Shown in pieces: positions 1 through 8,261 of a stretch of 64,000 nucleotides of DNA. How positions within the stretch are numbered: position 1 is the stretch's first letter; each line of letters begins with the position of its first letter. Origin of the DNA: JAVVHH01 sp964235765 (GTDB lineage Bacteria; Pseudomonadota; Alphaproteobacteria; Acetobacterales; Acetobacteraceae); the NCBI GenBank assembly GCA_964235765.1, contig CAXSDH010000001.1:1-64000 (forward strand). Reading direction: 5' to 3'. The notes beneath the pieces were generated by a model that had not been told where the DNA came from, did not search any database, and saw only the letters and a list, made by a program, of their open reading frames with translations. Both the position numbers and the translations under genes were made by a program.

Positions 1-142
1 TCCCGTACGGGGCACCAATGTTCTCAGCAAGTTACTAGGTTTGGATGACGGGTCCGACCGGGTGGCAACCTTAACGTTCCACAACAGGCTCGCGCCACGC
101 GCATCGTTCCTGTAACGTGGCGTGATCGCTGGAGGCGCCCCC

Positions 143-1168
143 ATGTCCATGACCCAGGAAGATGCCTGGATCGTCAACGTGCTCGGTTTCGACCCTGATA
201 GGCTGCGCGCCCAAGAGGGCGGCGAGAGCGAGGGTAAGGGACCGGGCGGCTTCTTCGGCGACCTGAAGAAGAAGATCATGGGCGACAAGTCCGGGCCGAA
301 ACACCCCGTCCTGGGCACGGCGCAGCAGGCGCGCGCGGACAAGCTGATGGCCAAGCTGTCCGACACGGACAAGGCGAAGGTCCAGGCCGTCATCGACGAG
401 GCAGGCCCGAAGGAGAAGGGTTATCTGACAAAGAGCCTGGCCGCCGGGCACAGCGTGGCCGAGATCGGGGCCTTCGCGGCCAAGATCAAAGGCAAGAACG
501 ATAAGTGGCTGCAGGACAACTTGAGCCTGACCGGGAGTTCGTCAGGGTCAGGCGTGCAGCAGCAATGGTCGCATTCGTGCAACGCAACCACCGTCGAGGC
601 GGTGAAGGGCGAACTGGACCCGATCTATGCGCTAAAAATGCACGAAGACAACCCAAACATGGGAAAGGTGGACAACGCCGACGCCACCAAGAAGAACCCC
701 AACCTCGCCGCCGACCAGAAGGCAATGCTGGAGTCGACGTACCACGGCAGTGCCGCCGGGGAGCACGCGGGCGTCGCCGCCTCGCGGGACAATGCGGGCG
801 GTACCGGGAGCGGGCGATGGGCCAGCGACCTGCTGGATGGCATGAAGGACATCACCGGCCTGACGTATGAGACGAAGAAGGTCGGCAAGGACGTGACCAC
901 GGACGAGGTCATCACCTCCATCGAGGAGAACACCGCCAAGGGCAACCCGGTGCCGATCGTGATCGGCAACAAGCAGGCGGACTACACCCATTACGTGCTT
1001 GTGACCGCAACCGACCCCGGGCCACCCCGCCTATTCAGCATCCACGACCCCTGGTCCGGCAAGACCGTCACCCGAACCGAGAAGCAGATGAAGAACGGGA
1101 CGCTGGACATCGCCGGGTCGAACCAGATCACCGCGTTCGAGAAGCCGACCCAGGTCGAAGTGAAGTAG
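143..1168 (+). CDS. Papain/C39-like cysteine peptidase domain protein, effector-like
   Basis: A 341-residue protein with no signal peptide or membrane segment. The N-terminal half is charged and Gly/Lys-rich, with helical AQQARADK and DKAKVQAVIDEAG stretches. The C-terminal half has the layout of a papain-like fold: Cys146 in SHSCNATT, His283 in DYTHYVLV and Asp302 in IHDPWSG. The last two are spaced as in C39-like peptidases. I start at ATG 143, not the in-frame GTG at 122, because a GGAGG at 131-135 lies seven bases upstream. Two genes of unknown role follow closely on the same strand. The soluble, secretion-signal-free architecture would fit an effector or toxin delivered by a contractile or other secretion machine, but no such machine is visible here and that role is inference. 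The triad is seen; the substrate is unknown. Confidence 0.6.
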   Translation: MSMTQEDAWIVNVLGFDPDRLRAQEGGESEGKGPGGFFGDLKKKIMGDKSGPKHPVLGTAQQARADKLMAKLSDTDKAKVQAVIDEAGPKEKGYLTKSLAAGHSVAEIGAFAAKIKGKNDKWLQDNLSLTGSSSGSGVQQQWSHSCNATTVEAVKGELDPIYALKMHEDNPNMGKVDNADATKKNPNLAADQKAMLESTYHGSAAGEHAGVAASRDNAGGTGSGRWASDLLDGMKDITGLTYETKKVGKDVTTDEVITSIEENTAKGNPVPIVIGNKQADYTHYVLVTATDPGPPRLFSIHDPWSGKTVTRTEKQMKNGTLDIAGSNQITAFEKPTQVEVK

Positions 1169-1176
1169 GAGCCGAG

Positions 1177-1626
1177 ATGCGCGAATTCGACCGCGAGCAG
1201 TTGCTGGCGCTGACGCCCGACCGTTACCTCGCAGAAGGCTGGCTGGACGGGTCGGGCGCCCCCCGCCCGGAGCTGACCTCGGACTATGCCACCGCCGCCG
1301 CCACTCAACTGCTCGCCGGCGGCTTGGCGCCGCAGGAGCTGGGCTTCACCGTCGCCGCGCTCGATCAGGTGCTGCCGCTGAACGACGCCGGGGCGCCCGC
1401 GCGCCGACTTGGCGATTCGCTCGAGGAGGCGATCGGGGCCGTCGGCCGGATGATCGGCCAGAACAACAACGAAAGTCTCGTCGAATGGCTGATTTCCTGC
1501 GCGGCGACGGTTCGGACCCGGGCGGACCTGGACGCCTTCATGGCGCATCTGCACGCGCTGCTGCGGCTCTACTCCGTGCTGGCAAGCGTGCCGAAACCGG
1601 GCTCCTCCTCCTCGGAGCCGTCCTGA
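1177..1626 (+). CDS. Hypothetical protein, 149 aa
   Basis: I do not recognise this gene. The product is acidic and largely helical, with no signal peptide, cysteine motif or membrane segment. It begins DREQLLALTPDRYLAEGWLD and ends in a Ser-rich tail. An AGGAG at 1167-1171 precedes ATG 1177 by five bases, and the gene starts eight bases after the peptidase stop, so the two are almost certainly co-transcribed. A small acidic helical partner beside a peptidase could be a chaperone, adaptor or immunity protein; nothing in the sequence decides which. Confidence 0.6.
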   Translation: MREFDREQLLALTPDRYLAEGWLDGSGAPRPELTSDYATAAATQLLAGGLAPQELGFTVAALDQVLPLNDAGAPARRLGDSLEEAIGAVGRMIGQNNNESLVEWLISCAATVRTRADLDAFMAHLHALLRLYSVLASVPKPGSSSSEPS

Positions 1627-1628
1627 CG

Positions 1629-2273
1629 ATGGCGGCGTCGCCGCCCGGGCTCGTGGTGCAGATCGGGCGTAGCCAAGTCGATCCCGCCACCCCGGAATTG
1701 GAGGCTGCCATCCTGCGGGCGAACGGTTCGGCGGCGATGGCCGGCTTGCCGGACACCCTCAACCCGGCCATCATCGACCCGGCCAAGGCGCGCGCCCTGG
1801 TGCATGCGCTGACGCTGTCGGGCACGGCGGCCCTCGGCGGCAGGGCGCTGCTGTTCAGTCCGGCGTTGCTGCGGATCGGCACGTCCGCCCCCACCACCGT
1901 GGCCAGCTTCTCCGGGACCGTCGCGTTGCAGGTGGTCGACACGCACGGGCAGGCCGTTTCCGCCCGCGCGACGGCGAAGGTGGATTGCGCGCTTGCCCGG
2001 CAACAGGCCGCCGCGGCGCGGGCGGCCTTCACCGGAGCCGGCCCGGGCGTGCGCAAGCAGGAAGCGGCGAAGCCTGCGGACCATGCCGGCCTGGTGTCGT
2101 TATCCGAAGCGAAATCCCGCCAGTTCGCGATCGCCACCGTCTGGAAGGAGAACGCCAGGGCGGCACTGGATTGCGCACCGGCCGATGCGGCAGCCCGGAA
2201 GGACCTGGACGCCGCCGAGCGCGCCGTATCGGCCACCGTGCAGGCGCCCCGGACCGGCATGCCGCCTGACTGA
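1629..2273 (+). CDS. Hypothetical protein, 214 aa
   Basis: Unrecognised Ala-rich protein, third gene of the run that begins with the cysteine peptidase. ATG 1629 lies two bases after the previous stop. The same frame stays open back to ATG 1485, which would add a hydrophobic stretch (TGLLLLGAVLTMAAS) but force a 142-base overlap with the upstream gene, so I prefer 1629. If the longer form is real, the hydrophobic run could be a membrane anchor, although it sits about 40 residues in. The middle (SAPTTVASFSGTVALQVVD) looks like a beta-rich segment and the C-terminal third is helical and charged. No function can be assigned. Confidence 0.45.
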   Translation: MAASPPGLVVQIGRSQVDPATPELEAAILRANGSAAMAGLPDTLNPAIIDPAKARALVHALTLSGTAALGGRALLFSPALLRIGTSAPTTVASFSGTVALQVVDTHGQAVSARATAKVDCALARQQAAAARAAFTGAGPGVRKQEAAKPADHAGLVSLSEAKSRQFAIATVWKENARAALDCAPADAAARKDLDAAERAVSATVQAPRTGMPPD

Positions 2274-2471
2274 CCCGCCCGACTGAACTGCCCGGCAAGA
2301 TCGCCCGTCGCGGCAGAACTCTCCGCTTGGGCCGGGCATGTGCCAGCAGCGCCTCACGTACGATGTCCGGCCAATGCATCCAGCGCTGAAAGAGGACGTC
2401 GATCCCGGCGGACGCTGACGCGTTCAGCCCAGACCCTGCTCTGGCCAGAGTTCCTTGTGCATGAGGTCTAA

Positions 2472-4565
2472 ATGTCCGTGACAACCTTGCTCTTCGGCCG
2501 GCGGCTCTCGAACCGTGAGGCTGAGGGTCGCAAGATCGGTGCCTTCGAAGGCGTGCCGGCCATGGGGCTGGACGGGCTTGGCTCCGCCTCCTACGGGCCG
2601 GAAGCCATGCTGACCGTGTTGGCCGTGCTCGGGACCGCCGGCCTGGCCGCCGTGCAGCCGATCACCTGGGCCATCCTCCTGCTCCTGCTTGTGTTGTTCC
2701 TGTCGTATTGGCAGACGATCGCCGCTTATCCCAGCAACGGCGGCTCCTACACCGTCGCGCGCGAGAACCTGGGGCACCACGCCGGGCTGCTGGCCGCGGC
2801 GGCGCTGATGGTGGACTACATGCTGAACGTCGCTGTCGGCATCTCGGCCGGCGTGGGTGCGCTGACCTCCGCCGTGCCCGCGTTGCACCATTACACGCTC
2901 CCGCTATGCCTCGGCGTGCTGGCCGTGATCACGCTCGTGAACCTACGGGGCACGAAGGAGTCCGGCCTGGCGCTCGCGATCCCGACGTACCTGTTCATCG
3001 CCACGCTGTTCTTCATCCTGGCCGCCGGCGCCTGGGCGGCCTGGTCGGGCGGCGGTCATCCGCAGCCGGTGGAGGCGCCGCCTGCGCCGGCGGCGGCGGC
3101 CGGGGGGCTCACCATCTGGCTCGTGCTCCGCGCCTTTGCCGCCGGCTGCACCGCCATGACCGGCGTGGAGGCCGTGAGCAACGGCGTAAGCGCGTTCAAG
3201 GAGCCGAGGGTCACGCACGCGCACCGGACGCTGGCGGCCATCTGCGGCGTGCTCGGGCTGCTGCTGCTGGGCATCGCCTACCTTGCCCATGCCTACGGCA
3301 TCACCGCCATGGACCAGACAGCCGAGGACTACCAGAGCGTCGTGTCGCAGTTGGTCGCCGCGGTATGGGGGCGCGGGTGGCTCTATTACGTCACCATCGC
3401 CAGCGTGCTCGCCGTTCTGTGCCTGTCCGCCAACACGAGCTTCGTGGGGTTTCCGCGCCTGTGCCGGCTGGTGGCGAGCGACGGCTACTTGCCCAAGGCC
3501 TTCGCGGTGCCGGGGCGGCGGCTGGTCTATACCGCCGGCGTGCTGTTCCTGACCGCGGGGGCGGGCACGCTGCTCGCGGTATTCGGCGGGATCACGGACC
3601 GGTTGATCCCGCTGTTCGCGGTCGGGGCCTTTCTGTCCTTCACGCTCAGTCAGGCCGGCATGGCCGCGCACTGGCTGCGGGAGAAGCAGGGCCATGCCGA
3701 CCGGGTCCGCCTGTGGGTCAACGGCCTGGGCGCGTTCGCCACCGGGGCGGCGCTGGCCATCATCCTGATCGCGAAGTTCACGGAAGGCGCCTGGCTGACC
3801 GTCCTGATCATCCCGATCACCCTTTTGCTGCTCAAGTTGACCCGGCGCTACTACCGCGACCTTGAGCATCAGGTCCTGTCCGGCAGCCGTCGCGCGATTG
3901 ACCTGCGCGACCATGCCTCGCCGACAATCGTGATCCCGCTCGACCGCTGGGACCAAATGGCGCACCGCGCGGTCCACGCCGCGGCCCGGCTTTCGCCCGA
4001 CGTGGTTGCGCTGCACCTGACGGACCTCGAGGGTCCAGATGCGGAGGAACACGAGACACGGCTGCGGGGTGAGTGGACGCGCTTCGTCCAGCAGCCCGCG
4101 ACGGCGGCCGGGCTGCCCCCGCCAACCCTCGTCATCGAGCCATCGCCCTATCGCAGCGTATTGGCGCCGCTGCTGCGGGAGATCGAGCAGTTGCGCCAGC
4201 GCTGCCCAGGGCGGCCCGTCATCGTGGTGATGAGCGAACTGGCCGGCGGCCAGTGGTGGGAGGCTGTGCTGCACACCCGCCGGACCCAGCGGCTGCGGAC
4301 GCAGGTGCTGCGCCATGGCGGGTCGGACGTGTCCGTGCTGGTGGTGCCCTGGCAATTGGAGGCGCCGGAAACCCAGGCGATCATCGCGGAGGAGGAGCCT
4401 NNNNNNNNNNNNNNNNNNNNNNNNNNNNNNNNNNNNNNNNNNNNNNNNNNNNNNNNNNNNNNNNNNNNNNNNNNNNNNNNNNNNNNNNNNNNNNNNNNNN
4501 GAGACGCCCAGAGCGCGATAACGACATTGCGCGCCACCCTGCTTCCGGCCGAACAGCCGAAGTAG
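2472..4565 (+). CDS. APC-family permease with C-terminal cytoplasmic domain (interrupted by assembly gap)
   Basis: Integral membrane amino-acid/polyamine-type permease. The first 643 codons are intact. After a soluble N-terminus (EGVPAMGLDGLGSASYGPEA, the usual first-helix glycine region of the family) there are about twelve hydrophobic segments to roughly residue 455. A cytoplasmic domain follows with universal-stress-protein-like strands (ASPTIVIPLDRW, PVIVVMSELAGGQWWE, VSVLVVPWQLEAP). The 100-N gap falls inside this domain. If the true gap length keeps frame, the tail is DAQSAITTLRATLLPAEQPK ending at 4565, but this is not provable. The substrate is unknown; large APC proteins with this tail are often called amino-acid permeases. 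The next gene is a ClC channel, suggesting a small transport cluster. Start ATG 2472. Confidence 0.75.
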   Translation: MSVTTLLFGRRLSNREAEGRKIGAFEGVPAMGLDGLGSASYGPEAMLTVLAVLGTAGLAAVQPITWAILLLLLVLFLSYWQTIAAYPSNGGSYTVARENLGHHAGLLAAAALMVDYMLNVAVGISAGVGALTSAVPALHHYTLPLCLGVLAVITLVNLRGTKESGLALAIPTYLFIATLFFILAAGAWAAWSGGGHPQPVEAPPAPAAAAGGLTIWLVLRAFAAGCTAMTGVEAVSNGVSAFKEPRVTHAHRTLAAICGVLGLLLLGIAYLAHAYGITAMDQTAEDYQSVVSQLVAAVWGRGWLYYVTIASVLAVLCLSANTSFVGFPRLCRLVASDGYLPKAFAVPGRRLVYTAGVLFLTAGAGTLLAVFGGITDRLIPLFAVGAFLSFTLSQAGMAAHWLREKQGHADRVRLWVNGLGAFATGAALAIILIAKFTEGAWLTVLIIPITLLLLKLTRRYYRDLEHQVLSGSRRAIDLRDHASPTIVIPLDRWDQMAHRAVHAAARLSPDVVALHLTDLEGPDAEEHETRLRGEWTRFVQQPATAAGLPPPTLVIEPSPYRSVLAPLLREIEQLRQRCPGRPVIVVMSELAGGQWWEAVLHTRRTQRLRTQVLRHGGSDVSVLVVPWQLEAPETQAIIAEEEPXXXXXXXXXXXXXXXXXXXXXXXXXXXXXXXXXXDAQSAITTLRATLLPAEQPK
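4401..4500. other. Assembly gap (100 N) inside the permease gene
   Basis: Exactly 100 N, the conventional length for a gap of unknown size. I looked for identical sequence on the two flanks, as found at the other gap, and saw none. True sequence may therefore be missing here. It affects the 3' end of the permease and probably the true start of the ClC gene. Confidence 0.95.
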
Positions 4566-5923
4566 ACGGCGCGCGGCCGGGGAGGGCAGGCCTGGAAGCA
4601 ACGGCGGGCCAGCCATCCCCGGCCGAGCGCGGCGCGGCGCTTCTTTGGCTTGCCGTCGTGTTCACCGGCGTCGGCACCGGCCTGGCCGCGGCTGCGCTGA
4701 CCAGCTTGCTTGAACTCACGCAGCGCCTGGCCTGGGGGGGAAACGGGTCCGATATCCTCGCGACGGCGTCCCACGTTCCTGCCTGGAAGCATCTCGCGAT
4801 CCTGCTCGGCGCCGGGCTGCTGACCGGCGCCGGGCAGCTTCTGCTGACACGGCTGTCGAGCGGCAACGGGATCGACATCACGTCGGCGATCTTGTTCCAG
4901 GCTGGGCGGCTGCCGCCATGGCGCACCCTGGCGAGCGCCACGCTGTCGGTCGTGGTCGTTGGAATGGGCGGCGCACTGGGGCGCGAAGGCGCGCCGAAGC
5001 AGGCAGGCGCCGTCGTCGCCAATCTCATGTCCGACCGGGTCCGGCTTTCGGATGAGGACCGGCGCCTGCTGGTCGCCTGTGGCGCCGGCGCCGGCATGGC
5101 GGCGGCCTATGGCGTGCCGCTCGGCGGCGCGCTGTTCGCACTGGAAGTGCTGCGGGGCGCGCTGGCGTTGCGCTTCGTGCTGCCCGCGCTTGTCACGGCG
5201 CTCGTGGCGACCGGCGTTTCATGGATGTTCCTGCCGGACGCACCGACTTACACAATCCCCGTCTATGAAGGATCGCTCTCCGTCATAGTATGGGCGTTGC
5301 TCGCCGGGCCGGTCGTGGGCGTCGTTTCCGTCGGCTACGTGCGTTCGGTTGCATGGGCCGATCGCCACAGGCCAAAGGGCTGGCAGCGCGTGCTGGGGCC
5401 GGTGCTGGCGCTTGGCCTGCTCGGTGCAGCCTCGATCCCGTTCCCGCAATTGCTCGGCAATGGTCGGGACTTGGCGGAACTCGCTTTCACCGGGCACGTC
5501 GGCCCGCTCCTGCTGGTGTCGCTGGTGCTGCTTCGCCCGGCTGCCACCGTGATGTGCCTCGGCAGCGGCACACCGGGTGGGCTGTTCACGCCCTCGCTCG
5601 CCATGGGCGCGATGCTGGGCGGCGTGCTGGGGCTTCCCTGGTCATGGCTCTGGCCCGGCGTTCCACCGGGGCTGTTCGCCCTGTTAGGGGCTGCGGCTGT
5701 TCTGGCCGCAACCACCCAGGGCCCGATTTCGACCGTCGTGCTGGTGATGGAACTGACGGGGCAATCCCGCGCGGCTATCGTGCCGCTCCTGCTGATCGTC
5801 GCAACCGCGACGCTGGTCGCCCGCGCGATCGAGCCGCGGTCGATCTACGACGCGCGCATGACCGATGAACAGGTGCGCCAACGGCATCGCTTGGGAGGAG
5901 AGGCTGCGCCGAAGCCCGGGTAG
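4502..5923 (+). CDS. ClC-family chloride channel/transporter (start uncertain)
   Basis: Membrane anion channel or H+/Cl- antiporter. Family landmarks are clear: GALGREGAPKQ carries the gating glutamate motif (GREGP in most members), CGAGAGMAAAYGVPLGGALF follows it, GTPGGLFTPSLAMGA is the third anion-binding loop, and about ten hydrophobic helices are present. The first anion loop is degenerate (SSGNGID rather than GSGIPE), so selectivity may differ from classical members. No CBS domains follow. There is no ATG or GTG in frame between the gap and the first helix. Either the start lies in the gap, or a rare CTG at 4592 is used, which has GGAGG at 4581-4585. The listed left end is simply the first base of the frame after the gap. 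Confidence 0.8.
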   Translation, partial: RRPERDNDIARHPASGRTAEVDGARPGRAGLEATAGQPSPAERGAALLWLAVVFTGVGTGLAAAALTSLLELTQRLAWGGNGSDILATASHVPAWKHLAILLGAGLLTGAGQLLLTRLSSGNGIDITSAILFQAGRLPPWRTLASATLSVVVVGMGGALGREGAPKQAGAVVANLMSDRVRLSDEDRRLLVACGAGAGMAAAYGVPLGGALFALEVLRGALALRFVLPALVTALVATGVSWMFLPDAPTYTIPVYEGSLSVIVWALLAGPVVGVVSVGYVRSVAWADRHRPKGWQRVLGPVLALGLLGAASIPFPQLLGNGRDLAELAFTGHVGPLLLVSLVLLRPAATVMCLGSGTPGGLFTPSLAMGAMLGGVLGLPWSWLWPGVPPGLFALLGAAAVLAATTQGPISTVVLVMELTGQSRAAIVPLLLIVATATLVARAIEPRSIYDARMTDEQVRQRHRLGGEAAPKPG

Positions 5924-5954
5924 CACGCCTGTCCGGCGTCGTCTCCGGATCTGG

Positions 5955-6575
5955 TCAGCCGCCGGGGCACGCCTGAAGCAGCGCAACCCGCTCCCTGCTG
6001 GATCGCTTGCGCAGCCCGTCGATGAACACGTCAACCAGGCGGAGAACGTTGGCCTGCCACCCCGGCGTGTCGTATGTGTAGCAGAGGCCGACCAGGGTTC
6101 GGACCAGGTCTTCGGGGCTGACGTCGTCGCGGACGGCGTGCGCCTCGATGGCGCGGTCGAGCAGGGTGCGCACTGCCCGGGTCAGGAGTTCGAACGTCGA
6201 GGCGACCAGGTCCGAGGATGTCTGCGCGGCCAGGGCGAGGGCGGCGGTCATGCCCTTTTTCGTGGCAACGAACTCGACCATCGACCCCATCCAGCGCCGG
6301 AGCGCCTCGACCGGGTCGGGGTCGGTCGCCAGCAGCGTCGCCAGGTCGGCAAGCTGCTGGGCCTCGCGGCGGTACACGGCTTCGAACAAGGTTTCGCGGG
6401 TGGGGAAGTGGCGGTACAGCGTGCCGATGCCGACGCCGGCCTGCCGGGCGACGGCTTCCAGGCTCGCGTCCCGTCCGCCCGCGGAAAACACCAGCTTGGC
6501 AGCCGCGAGAACGCGTTCGCGGTTGCGCACGGCGTCGGCGCGCGGTTTCCTGGGGCGGTTGCGGGATATTTCCAT
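5955..6575 (-). CDS. TetR/AcrR-family transcriptional repressor
   Basis: A 206-residue regulator. The N-terminal helix-turn-helix lies at about residues 15-62 and includes the usual signature GVGIGTLYRHFPTRETLF. The rest is an all-helical ligand-binding domain typical of the family, of ordinary length. Start ATG 6575; the frame is open further upstream but would run into the divergent promoter. It is divergent from the molybdenum dehydrogenase operon at 6682. A near-perfect palindrome in between (6602-6618) sits in the spacer of the predicted operon promoter. The simplest reading is that this protein represses the operon and itself and is released by the operon's substrate or a relative; that is inference. 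Confidence 0.85.
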   Translation of the reverse strand: MEISRNRPRKPRADAVRNRERVLAAAKLVFSAGGRDASLEAVARQAGVGIGTLYRHFPTRETLFEAVYRREAQQLADLATLLATDPDPVEALRRWMGSMVEFVATKKGMTAALALAAQTSSDLVASTFELLTRAVRTLLDRAIEAHAVRDDVSPEDLVRTLVGLCYTYDTPGWQANVLRLVDVFIDGLRKRSSRERVALLQACPGG

Positions 6576-6594
6576 GCTGCCTGCCAGCCTCGGC

Positions 6595-6623
6595 TTGAAA
6601 AACGGAGGCGCCCTCCGTATTTG
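6595..6623 (+). promoter_or_regulatory. Promoter with embedded TetR operator, upstream of the molybdenum dehydrogenase operon
   Basis: A -35-like TTGAAA (6595-6600) and a -10-like TATTTG (6618-6623) are separated by exactly 17 bases. The spacer is filled by the inverted repeat ACGGAGG-CGC-CCTCCGT (6602-6618), perfect over 7-base arms. One mismatch outside these arms, three further A/T pairs (6598-6600 with 6620-6622) extend it. An operator in this position would block RNA polymerase directly. It lies 27 bases from the divergent tetR start and 63 from the operon's first ATG. Confidence 0.6.
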
Positions 6624-6681
6624 TTGCGCTGCGAGCCGCCACCGCCGCGCGTCGTTGTCCAAGACCTGATCGGAGCCCTGC

Positions 6682-7164
6682 ATGAGCCTGTCAATCACGC
6701 TGACGGTGAACGGAGTGCGACATGACATCGCACTCGACGATCCGCGGGTCACCTTGCTGGACCTGCTGCGGGAGCGGCTGGACCTGACGGGAACCAAGAA
6801 GGGGTGCGACCGCGGGCAGTGCGGCGCGTGCACGGTCCTGGTGGACGGGCGGCGGGTGAACGCGTGCCTCGCCTTGGCGATCAGCCATGATGGGGCGGAC
6901 GTGCTCACCATCGAGGGCGTCGCGCGGGGAGACGCGCTGCATCCGATGCAGGCCGCGTTCATCGCCCATGACGCGCTGCAGTGCGGGTTCTGCACTCCGG
7001 GACAGATCATGAGCGCGATCGGGCTACTGGCCGAGAACCAGGCGGGGACGGACCCCGAGCGGGTGCGCGAGGGGATGAGCGGCAACCTGTGCCGCTGCGG
7101 CGCCTACGCCGGGATTACCGAAGCGGTGCTTGAGGCGGCGCGCGGCACAGGGTCTGCGGCATGA
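6682..7164 (+). CDS. [2Fe-2S] small subunit of xanthine/aldehyde dehydrogenase-type enzyme
   Basis: Electron-transfer subunit of a three-component molybdenum hydroxylase (PaoA/YagT type), 160 residues. The plant-ferredoxin-like cluster motif is KGCDRGQCGACTVLVDG and the C-terminal helical cluster motif is CGFCTPGQ followed by NLCRCGAY, so all eight cysteines are present. Unlike E. coli PaoA there is no twin-arginine signal peptide; the protein begins directly with SLSITLTVNG, so the enzyme should be cytoplasmic. Its stop overlaps the FAD subunit start by four bases (ATGA at 7161-7164), indicating translational coupling. Confidence 0.93.
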   Translation: MSLSITLTVNGVRHDIALDDPRVTLLDLLRERLDLTGTKKGCDRGQCGACTVLVDGRRVNACLALAISHDGADVLTIEGVARGDALHPMQAAFIAHDALQCGFCTPGQIMSAIGLLAENQAGTDPERVREGMSGNLCRCGAYAGITEAVLEAARGTGSAA

Positions 7165-8261
7165 ACCGCTTCGAATACGTGCGGCCGGCTTCGGTGGCCG
7201 AAGCGGTTGCGGCCGCGGCCGCACCCGGCGCGGCGTACTTGGCGGCTGGGACGAACCTGGTTGACCTGATGAAGGGCGGTGTGATGCGGCCGCAGCGTTT
7301 GGTTGACCTGAGCCACGTGCCGGGCTTGGACCGGGTCGAGCGCCTGGCCGATGGCGGCGTACGCATCGGCGCGCTGGTCCGCAACGCCGAGCTGGCGCAT
7401 GACCGGGATTTCGCCCGGCGCTTTCCGGCGGTGGCGGAGGCCCTGCTGTCCGGCGCCTCGCCGCAGTTGCGCAACGCCGCGACGGCCGGGGGCAACCTGC
7501 TGCAGCGCACACGCTGCGCCTACTTCTACGACGTGGCCAGCGCCTGCAACAAGCGGGAGCCGGACGCGGGCTGCGACGCGCAGGGCGGCGAAACCCGGCT
7601 GCACGCGGTGCTGGGGTGGAGCGAGAAGTGCATCGCGACCCACCCGTCCGACTTCTGCGTGCCGCTGGTGGCGCTGGACGCGGTGGTCGAGATCGAGGGC
7701 GGCGCCGGGCGGCGGGAGGTCGCGCTGGAGGCGTTCCATCGCCTGCCCGGGGACAGGCCGGAGCGGGAGAGCGTGCTCGAGCCCGGCGAGCTGATCGTCG
7801 CGGTCCGGCTGCCGGCCGCCGCCGCCGGGTTCGCGGGCCATGCGCGCTACGTAAAGCTGCGGGAGCGGACGTCGTACGCCTTCGCCGTGGTGTCGGCGGT
7901 GGCGGCGCTGCGGGTGCAGGGCGGGATCATCGCCGAGGCCCGCGTCGCGCTGGGCGGCGTCGCCTTGAAGCCGTGGCGGGCGCGGGCGGCCGAAGCGATA
8001 CTGGCCGGGGTGGCGCTGGCGGGGGCGGGGGCGGGGGCGGGGCTGGCCGGGGCGGCCCCAGGCGCGGACGCCTTCCGGCGTGCGGCCGATGCGGCGCTGG
8101 CCGAGGCGCGGCCCTCCGGGGACAACGAGTTCAAGATCGAGCTCGCGCGGCGGATCGTCGTGCGCGCGCTCACTCTGGCCGCCGCCGGGACGCCCGCGCG
8201 CGTGCCGGCCCTGCCGGCCTCCCCCTTCGCACCCATCGCCGGAGCGCCGCTGCATGTCTGA
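7161..8261 (+). CDS. FAD-binding medium subunit, PaoB/YagS type
   Basis: A 366-residue flavin subunit of the molybdenum hydroxylase. The FAD-binding loop is AAGTNLVDLMKGG near residue 30. The segment TAGGNLLQRTRCAYFYD with further cysteines in ACNKREPDAGC and CIATHPSD (about residues 119-157) matches the extra [4Fe-4S] insertion known in E. coli PaoB and absent from ordinary xanthine dehydrogenases. The C-terminal domain contains an Ala/Gly low-complexity stretch around residues 280-305 (GVALAGAGAGAGLAGAAPG), coded by a GGGGCG run, which looks like local repeat expansion. It overlaps the large subunit gene by eight bases. Confidence 0.92.
   Translation: MNRFEYVRPASVAEAVAAAAAPGAAYLAAGTNLVDLMKGGVMRPQRLVDLSHVPGLDRVERLADGGVRIGALVRNAELAHDRDFARRFPAVAEALLSGASPQLRNAATAGGNLLQRTRCAYFYDVASACNKREPDAGCDAQGGETRLHAVLGWSEKCIATHPSDFCVPLVALDAVVEIEGGAGRREVALEAFHRLPGDRPERESVLEPGELIVAVRLPAAAAGFAGHARYVKLRERTSYAFAVVSAVAALRVQGGIIAEARVALGGVALKPWRARAAEAILAGVALAGAGAGAGLAGAAPGADAFRRAADAALAEARPSGDNEFKIELARRIVVRALTLAAAGTPARVPALPASPFAPIAGAPLHV

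Noticed and set aside
71..451. Minus-strand 126-codon frame opposite the cysteine peptidase
   Set aside because: Composition is typical of an antisense shadow in GC-rich DNA, and it overlaps a plus-strand gene with a proper ribosome-binding site and recognisable motifs.
2943..4616. Long minus-strand frame opposite the APC permease
   Set aside because: It is His/Arg/Gln-rich, crosses the N gap and has no domain. The plus strand encodes a clear membrane permease.
7981..8060. GGGGCG-rich stretch in the FAD subunit as a regulatory repeat
   Set aside because: It reads in frame as an Ala/Gly linker with no disruption; simple low-complexity coding sequence in a GC-rich genome.
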